Shown: piece by piece, positions 9,101-11,266 of the stretch
Layout: each line of letters begins with the position of its first letter
How positions within the stretch are numbered: position 1 is the stretch's first letter
Assembly (NCBI GenBank): GCA_013416795.1
Contig: RQSC01001135.1
Location: 146,399 to 157,664 of the forward strand
DNA: 11,266 bases
Source of the DNA: Prasinococcaceae sp. CCMP 1430
Taxonomy: Eukaryota > Prasinodermophyta > Palmophyllophyceae > Prasinococcales > Prasinococcaceae
Direction: 5' to 3'
Translations under genes and position numbers: made by a program
The notes under the pieces: model-generated
Database searches by the model: none
Told to the model about the DNA's origin: nothing
What the model saw: only the letters and a program-made list of their open reading frames with translations

Positions 9101-11266
9101 GCGGCGTCGTGCGCCCCGCGCCCAGACTCAGCGTGAAGGAGCCGCCGGTGGCGCTGTTCAGGTCGATGCTCCACATGTTGCTCAGGTCACCCCCACCGCT
9201 CTGCGAGGAGCGGGCGACGAGACGGTGCTTGGTTGCCTTGACGATCCCCGACGCTTTCGGAGCGTCCTTGAGTGGCCATGCCGTCTCGACGCCCATGGCA
9301 AAGGCCCCCTGGAAGTCCATCCACTCTCGTCTCGCCTGCGTGCTGTGCAGCGTGGTGAAAACCTCAAGGGCGTGCCTGCTGCCCGCATCCATCGCGAACC
9401 AGTCGGACTTCTTGGGGTCGACCTGCGCCGTCCGGGTGCCATCCACGCGCATCGCCACGCGGTACCTATTCGCCGCGTGTGGATTGTGCTCGAAAAACTT
9501 GATGCGCTCGCGCGACTTGTAGTCAACACCGAAGCGGAACAGGGCCGACTCGGGCGCCTCGAAGAAGCCCGAATAGTACCCGAGCACGCTGCGGCCGTAG
9601 CCGTCGGGAAGGTCAGGGAAGACATGCCCGTGCTGGAGCGTCCCGTCGCCCCTGTGGCTCACCACCGCCCCGCTCACGGTGGGTTGGCGCCCGGCGCGAC
9701 GCATGGCCCAGATCTTGCCAAGCGCGTCGAACTTTGCGTCCGCGTACTGCGTCCAGAAGCCCGGCTGGAAGTTGCTGTACATGGTACCGACAGGGAAGCC
9801 CCACAGCTCGCGCTGAAAGCCGCTCGCGCCCACGTAGGGGTCTTCGGGGAAGACCTCAGCGAACGCAAAGCCCTGAGCGCCCGAACCGGTGCCGTTGACG
9901 CCCGCCCACAGCGCGGGCGAGGCACCGTCGGCGGCCCGGCCCGCAGCGAGCGCGTCGATGTCGTCGTCGCCCGAGACCTCGCACTCGAGCCAGGTGCCGT
10001 CGCTCGCGCGCGACACCACGGCGCAGTCCGCGCCGCCACCGGAGTGCCGCTCCGCAAGGGTGATACTCGCTACCTCGCCCAGGAGCGTGCCCTCTACGCG
10101 CAGGCGCCGGGCGCCCACCGCTGTGATTGACGTCGCGCTGGCGACCACTTGCAAGGCGGAGGTCCCCGACGCCTTGGTGTAGGTGAGGTGTGACGACGCC
10201 GGGGGCATCCCCGTGTGCCACGGCTTGACGCCAAACCGGGCAGGCATCGAGACGCCGGCGCCCCTGAGGGCGCTGTCCACGCCGCCGCCGAAGTTGACCG
10301 ACAGCGGATAGTGGCCCGCCGGCAGGTCGGCAGGGATTCTGCACTGGAAGGCGGACTGCACGCAGTGGCAGCCCTGCCTGTTGCACTCGACGCCGGTTCG
10401 GCCGTTGAAGTAGTGGTCGGGGTGGGTCACGACCGCCTGGTAGAAGGCCCCCAGCCCGTACGGGGACGGCCTGCGGAGCTCACACGAGAAGTTGCCGCCC
10501 AGGCCCACGCGCGCGACGTTGGCGAGCGCGGGCAGGCGCTCGGACTCGGCCACGCCCACGCCAAAGGTCCTCAGGGCGAGCGCGAGCTCGGCGTCCTCGT
10601 CTTCGAAGGCGATCGCCTCGCCCTCCTCGTCCACCTCGGAGGATCGGCCCGAAAGCACGTCAGCGAAGCACATGTGCCCGCCGACGGTGATGACGTCGCC
10701 GGGCGACGCCGCCTTGGTGGCGTGGGTGATCCTGGGCGTCAGGCGGCTCGACTGCTCGAAGAGGCACCTGTTGTTCCCCGCACCACAGCTGCCGGTGTTC
10801 CACCTTGGAGCCCCGTTTCTCGTCTGAACGCTGCCGCCCTGGCCGTCGATGTAGACGTAGACGAAGGAATCTCGGGCTTGGCAGCCGCGCCCTGTGTACG
10901 GCCCGGCCGCGTCCGCGTAAAACAGCATCTCGGCGGCGGCGGCCTCGTCCAGCACCGGCCGCGTGACGCACACGAGCTTGGTGGGGTTGCTCAGGTAGTG
11001 GATGACGTCGCATGTGTTGCCCATGGGCGAGCCAAGACGCACGACGACGCGCTCGGAGAGCGGCGCATCGCTGTCGGCCGCCAGCGACGCCGGCCATAGG
11101 TTCGTCCCCCTGATGGTCAGGCGCGTGCCGCCCAGCAGCGACCCGCCGCGGGGCTCGACCGAGCTGACCGTCGGCAGCGCGGCGAGCGCCGGCCTCAGGG
11201 CGGGGCTCGCGCACAGCAGCAGCGCCGCGAGGAGAGCCCCCGCGAGCGCCGATGCCGATGCGCCGC
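1..11266 (-). CDS. Fibrocystin-L (PKHD1L1)-like secreted or membrane multidomain protein, partial at both ends
   Basis: The CDS is two exons, 11266-4112 and 3926-1, joined across one phase-1 intron to give 3693 in-window residues. Domain order is signal peptide, IPT/TIG-like domains, PA14, jelly-roll-like domain, G8, beta-helix, PAN-like domain, second G8, second beta-helix, SEA-like segment, Cys cluster and Pro-rich tail. This matches animal fibrocystin-L, a large ectodomain of over 4000 residues with TIG, PA14, two G8 domains and PbH1 repeats. Both exon frames are stop-free. Codons are strongly G/C-ending throughout and conserved family motifs occur in both exons. The start Met lies beyond the right edge. 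The C-terminus, where the family has its membrane anchor, lies beyond the left edge. The product should be extracellular or at the cell surface; its substrate or ligand cannot be read from sequence. The family assignment is firm, orthology with animal PKHD1L1 is inference, and the biological role in this organism is unknown. Confidence 0.88.
150..480 (-). other. Cys-rich module with C-x10-C-x-C-x-C-x6-C motif
   Basis: Residues 3537-3559 (positions 471-403) read CDADLYEDGTTCNCDCG then IWDPDC: Cys with spacing 10-1-1-6. The Y-x-D-G-x-x-C-x-C-x-C-G-x-x-D-P-D-C pattern resembles a short disulfide-rich motif I have seen in secreted proteins of protists. Further Cys follow (SSADCPH, WCANQ, GACDF, TTQCVRQ and GTCMV), with NQT and NET sequons. 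It probably forms one or two small disulfide knots before the Pro-rich tail. Confidence 0.5.
560..750 (-). other. Acidic, probably helical segment
   Basis: Residues about 3444-3507 are dense in Glu and Asp (AEDEEGISIDFAIDEEES, then ESELIEAESEAADAAYEDLA). Ala/Glu spacing suggests a helix, possibly a charged stalk or calcium-binding surface. No family match. Confidence 0.5.
781..789 (-). other. Third tribasic motif (Arg-Arg-Arg-Leu)
   Basis: Arg codons for residues 3431-3433 occur in the context HSRRRLMG, just after the SEA-like segment. It fits a furin/kexin-type cleavage site in an exposed loop. It repeats the R-R-R-L of the two sites before G8 domain 1. Actual cleavage is inference. Confidence 0.5.
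805..975 (-). other. SEA/ferredoxin-like segment
   Basis: Residues about 3369-3426 show the strand VALKIDLVISEDDFYATGE, a helix-like stretch (EGLVSNIALLMNVP), and the strand RSRIRIVGVSQRD. Strand, helix with a Leu/Ile face, then x-V-P-x-S-R-I-R-I-V is a ferredoxin-like half seen in SEA-like domains near the membrane end of large cell-surface proteins. The assignment is tentative. It sits immediately before a tribasic site. Confidence 0.45.
985..1449 (-). other. Conserved fibrocystin-L C-terminal block
   Basis: Residues about 3211-3366 carry IENMDPDTNSRRIAPVGV, then GPGMYGMGWNGKVSR, STNPQRTRLMLKD and LRVFYGVPNQVHVYDE. The D-P-D-T...R-R-x-x-P-V, N-P-Q-R-x-R-L-M-L and F-Y-x-x-P-x-x-x-x-V-Y stretches match, as I recall it, the region that follows the second beta-helix in animal PKHD1L1. 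This is a strong sign that exon B belongs to the same gene family as exon A. Its function is not established. Positions 1450-1955, upstream of it, are coding and beta-rich but unassigned. Confidence 0.75.
1960..3210 (-). other. Right-handed beta-helix 2 (PbH1 repeats)
   Basis: Residues about 2624-3041. Helix-type turns include WLGAMNVEFRGAED, ERIFQGRVIIDGVRLSRCG, ATAKIRNNVFEGTYATALKV, NTGAIMANNVIYKALGGGIT, AVENNLVIHV and GRILNNAVAGCQFVGIA. The recurring N-N-x-I/V at strand ends is typical of PbH1 repeats. The GRYPFHIH and EDGIETGN signatures of helix 1 are absent, so it looks like the second, divergent helix of fibrocystin-L rather than a recent duplicate. Confidence 0.82.
3565..3900 (-). other. 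G8 domain 2
   Basis: Residues about 2394-2506. It reads ATFSWCDVDPLDDDGNPVGW, then APAMDAHVIIKSGWTVTL, RVDVFGTLSFES, LRSQIVIVHAEASLIIGTEE and GVIELTG. The Trp, Pro and Gly landmarks of G8 are present, with a short acidic insertion before the second Trp. A strand pair follows: MNFGTVSLVGE and TWSRLTADALAGATTIDI, as after G8-2 in fibrocystin-L. Its frame differs from that of G8 domain 1 because of the intron. Confidence 0.88.
3927..4111 (-). other. Spliceosomal intron, GT-AG, 185 bases, phase 1
   Basis: The exon A frame stays open beyond 4112, but protein-like sequence stops and becomes Arg/Pro/Ala-rich, while family homology resumes in another frame below 3927. On the minus strand the donor is CAAG then GTGCGAG at 4111, close to consensus. 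The acceptor is GAGCAG ending at 3927. Possible branch sites are CTGAC near 3989 and ACTGAAT near 3968. Joining these ends makes a Glu codon across the junction and runs exon A (YFQ) into exon B (DVPVAEAPATFSW). The GAG three bases earlier, ending at 3930, is an alternative in-phase acceptor. The intron is GC-rich with no clear pyrimidine tract. Confidence 0.8.
4112..4260 (-). other. Cys-rich tail of exon A
   Basis: Residues about 2335-2385 contain Cys in the pattern VCEMDLNACAHG, KRDCPRGEYCSDVSPNC, ending in GSEDYFQ at the splice donor. Five Cys in fewer than 45 residues suggests a small disulfide-bonded knot between the PAN-like module and the second G8 domain. No named family fits securely. 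Confidence 0.5.
4490..4625 (-). other. Apple/PAN-like domain
   Basis: Residues about 2214-2259 carry CIKQRPSRPLTRNECMYLC, then RRWSCVGIEYGVSRKDCFLI. The spacing of four Cys residues, the aromatic in G-I-E-Y and the terminal C-F-L-I strand are the core of PAN/apple modules (E-C...C....C..f.y.....C-x-L). A further Cys precedes at about 4619, giving enough for two disulfides. PAN modules mediate protein or carbohydrate binding. I do not know this module in animal fibrocystin-L. Confidence 0.6.
4985..5280 (-). other. Beta-rich segment after beta-helix 1
   Basis: Residues about 1995-2094 follow an acidic Ala/Glu spacer (MDEEEAEAAAAFGAPAQ, about 5435-5380). Strands such as DFYVFTEFGFSKARFYMYD and HMTVVLMPSD are followed by a Trp/Pro-rich stretch (YLPTGWDPALKSW). 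No family could be assigned. It continues to about 4640 with an N-glycosylation sequon (NNFTR) and GWSGFDFVTNGARDW. Confidence 0.4.
5780..6725 (-). other. Right-handed beta-helix 1 (PbH1 repeats), CEMIP/TMEM2-type
   Basis: Residues about 1514-1829. After the strand VDIRAEVLHLTRNVRIKG come GSHVMVLRG and the signature GRYPFHIHTVG, then EGCAIHKTFNRAITAH, NLNIKRNVAYNSMGHQ and FVEDGIETGNTYTENVGL. These motifs are shared by CEMIP, TMEM2 and fibrocystin-L. Repeating N-x-a, N-N-N-F-I-R-N and G-x-x-x-G turns continue to about 5780. The fold is pectate-lyase-like. CEMIP and TMEM2 have been linked to hyaluronan breakdown; whether this protein acts on any polysaccharide is unknown. Confidence 0.9.
6985..7340 (-). 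other. G8 domain 1
   Basis: Residues about 1309-1427. The G8 signature is clear: HRWSDVATWGGDSVPSSAD, then IVYIPANTTLVLDTD, the strand FWVVEGTLKIAD, LRLESQAVIVNG, and FELLLHGTRG near the end. G8 domains have about eight conserved Gly and five beta-strand pairs. They occur in fibrocystins, CEMIP (KIAA1199) and TMEM2, always before a beta-helix, as here. Confidence 0.92.
7350..7689 (-). other. Low-complexity linker with two Arg-Arg-Arg-Leu motifs
   Basis: Residues about 1192-1305 are rich in Ala, Pro, Glu, Arg and Ser, with no predicted strands. Arg-Arg-Arg-Leu occurs at 7661-7653 (arginine codons; context GGGRRRLTATA) and at 7379-7371 (context AAARRRLLAM). Exposed tribasic sites in a secretory protein suit cleavage by furin/kexin-like proprotein convertases, and fibrocystin itself is known to be processed by such an enzyme. 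Cleavage here is inference. The second motif lies about 13 residues before the first G8 domain. Confidence 0.55.
7690..8384 (-). other. Unassigned beta-rich segment before the linker
   Basis: Residues about 961-1192 are coding but match no domain I recognise with certainty. ALGGSVASLTEG followed by VVTATRTF hints at a Calx-beta-like start. Later stretches include DVTLTMTGASFPGG and two pairs of hydrophobic strands (RTLEIDWGVAAVLDDV and AGSTTVELELV). Paired Cys residues occur near the end (KVACRAGVANCTT). It probably forms one or two beta-sandwich spacer domains. Confidence 0.4.
8385..9011 (-). other. Jelly-roll / carbohydrate-binding-like domain
   Basis: Residues about 752-960 start with DDFESELGTWQGGG and end with EDFFIDEIHLHS. 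That start and end (D-D-F-E....W and F-x-I-D-E-I-x-L) are typical of concanavalin-like or galactose-binding-like jelly-roll domains. Between them lie SVRYRFKRLDNEARYLSFAY and a hydrophobic strand before DGQWHVAEIDL. Two Cys pairs could form disulfides. Specific family and ligand cannot be settled by eye. Confidence 0.5.
9040..9167 (-). other. Short beta repeat (FTLSLG-TTPPL type)
   Basis: Residues about 700-742 read GGSFTLSLGAGRTTPPLAW followed by a run of Ala/Asp/Thr and AAVRGLMAW. This is the pattern G-x-F-x-L-x-x-x-G-x-TTPP-L then A-x-x-x-x-AL, seen in fibrocystin-L between PA14 and the TIG/G8 part and in other large secreted proteins. I see one copy here; animal proteins often carry more. 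Confidence 0.6.
9280..9838 (-). other. PA14 domain
   Basis: Residues about 476-661. The domain opens with GFQRELWGFPVGT, like the G-x-x-RE-x-W start of PA14 domains in fibrocystin and fibrocystin-L. The core strand pair SGFFEAPESALFRFGVDY is the hallmark PA14 segment (outer-strand G-F-x-AP, then F-R-F). Further strands (RYRVAMRVDG and HALEVFTTLH) complete the beta-barrel. PA14 domains usually bind glycans or act as protein-interaction modules. Their place between TIG-like domains and the first G8 matches the animal family. Confidence 0.82.
9960..10189 (-). other. Possible third IPT/TIG-like domain
   Basis: Residues about 359-435 start with LTYTKASGTSALQV and contain a GARRLRVEGTLLGEVASI stretch that resembles the central TIG strands, then two Cys residues (ADCAVV and WLECEV). 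It sits directly before the PA14 domain, where TIG domains occur in the family. The match is weak and could simply be a beta-rich spacer. Confidence 0.4.
10280..10747 (-). other. IPT/TIG-like domain 2, with insertion
   Basis: Residues about 173-328 begin with LTPRITHATKAASPGDVITV, a TIG-type first strand and turn, and end with a strand reading GHYPLSVNFGGG. Between them lie an acidic insertion (EVDEEGEAIAFEDEDAE) and a run of Cys residues (ECNRQGCHCVQSAFQC). At about 155 residues it is longer than an ordinary TIG domain of about 85-100. The call rests on the ends; the acidic insert may be a surface loop. Confidence 0.6.
10950..11174 (-). other. IPT/TIG domain 1
   Basis: Residues about 31-105 show the IPT/TIG pattern: a leading hydrophobic strand (TVSSVEP), then GGS..GGTRLTIRGTNLW, then a Cys-containing second half ending in LVCVTRP. 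The following 65 residues, with VYVYIDG and NNRCLF, lead straight into the next TIG start (LTPRITHA), the way adjacent TIG repeats are joined in fibrocystins. These immunoglobulin-like folds are usually structural or adhesive. Confidence 0.8.
11202..11264 (-). other. N-terminal signal peptide (start Met outside window)
   Basis: Residues 1-21 form an Ala/Leu-rich hydrophobic core (ALAGALLAALLL) followed by CASPA, a plausible signal peptidase site. The first TIG-like domain begins about ten residues later. No ATG occurs in this frame inside the window, so the start codon should lie only a short way past the right edge, unless an intron intervenes. This suits entry to the secretory pathway, as in fibrocystins. 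Confidence 0.72.

Noticed and set aside
8562-10130. Long open frame on the plus strand (522 codons)
   Set aside because: It is antisense to the PA14 and jelly-roll-like domains and shows no recognisable domain.
11040-11042. GTG as the start codon of the large protein
   Set aside because: The same frame continues upstream through TIG domain 1 and a signal peptide to the window edge, so this codon is an internal Val.

Overview
The window holds one very long gene on the minus strand, open at both edges. It reads from the right edge (position 11266) to the left edge (position 1). The encoded protein is recognisable as a fibrocystin-L (PKHD1L1)-like extracellular multidomain protein. GT-AG splicing, an N-terminal signal peptide and this domain set make the source a eukaryote. 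High GC, strong G/C preference at third codon positions and a Ser-Pro-rich hinge like those of algal wall glycoproteins suggest a GC-rich alga or other protist (haptophyte, pelagophyte, dinoflagellate or green alga). I cannot name the species.

Reading 5' to 3' on the minus strand. Exon A runs from the right edge to 4112 and encodes a hydrophobic signal peptide (its Met lies just outside the window), IPT/TIG-like domains, a PA14 domain, a short beta repeat, a jelly-roll-like domain, a low-complexity linker with two Arg-Arg-Arg-Leu motifs, a first G8 domain, a first right-handed beta-helix with the CEMIP/TMEM2-type signature, a beta-rich segment, an apple/PAN-like domain and a Cys-rich stretch. 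A 185-base phase-1 intron (4111 down to 3927) follows. Exon B, in a different reading frame, runs from 3926 to the left edge. It encodes a second G8 domain, a second beta-helix, the conserved fibrocystin-L C-terminal block, a SEA/ferredoxin-like segment followed by Arg-Arg-Arg-Leu, an acidic segment, a Cys cluster and a Pro/Ser-rich tail that continues outside the window. Exon B's frame has no stop codon before the left edge. The spliced in-window product is 3693 residues, numbered here from the first whole codon at 11264-11262.

The order TIG, PA14, G8, beta-helix, G8, beta-helix is that of animal fibrocystin-L. The PAN-like insertion, the algal-type Pro-rich tail and the three tribasic motifs are the parts that look lineage-specific. 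No second gene, RNA gene, mobile element or CRISPR array is supported. The long open frames on the plus strand are shadows of the GC-rich coding strand.
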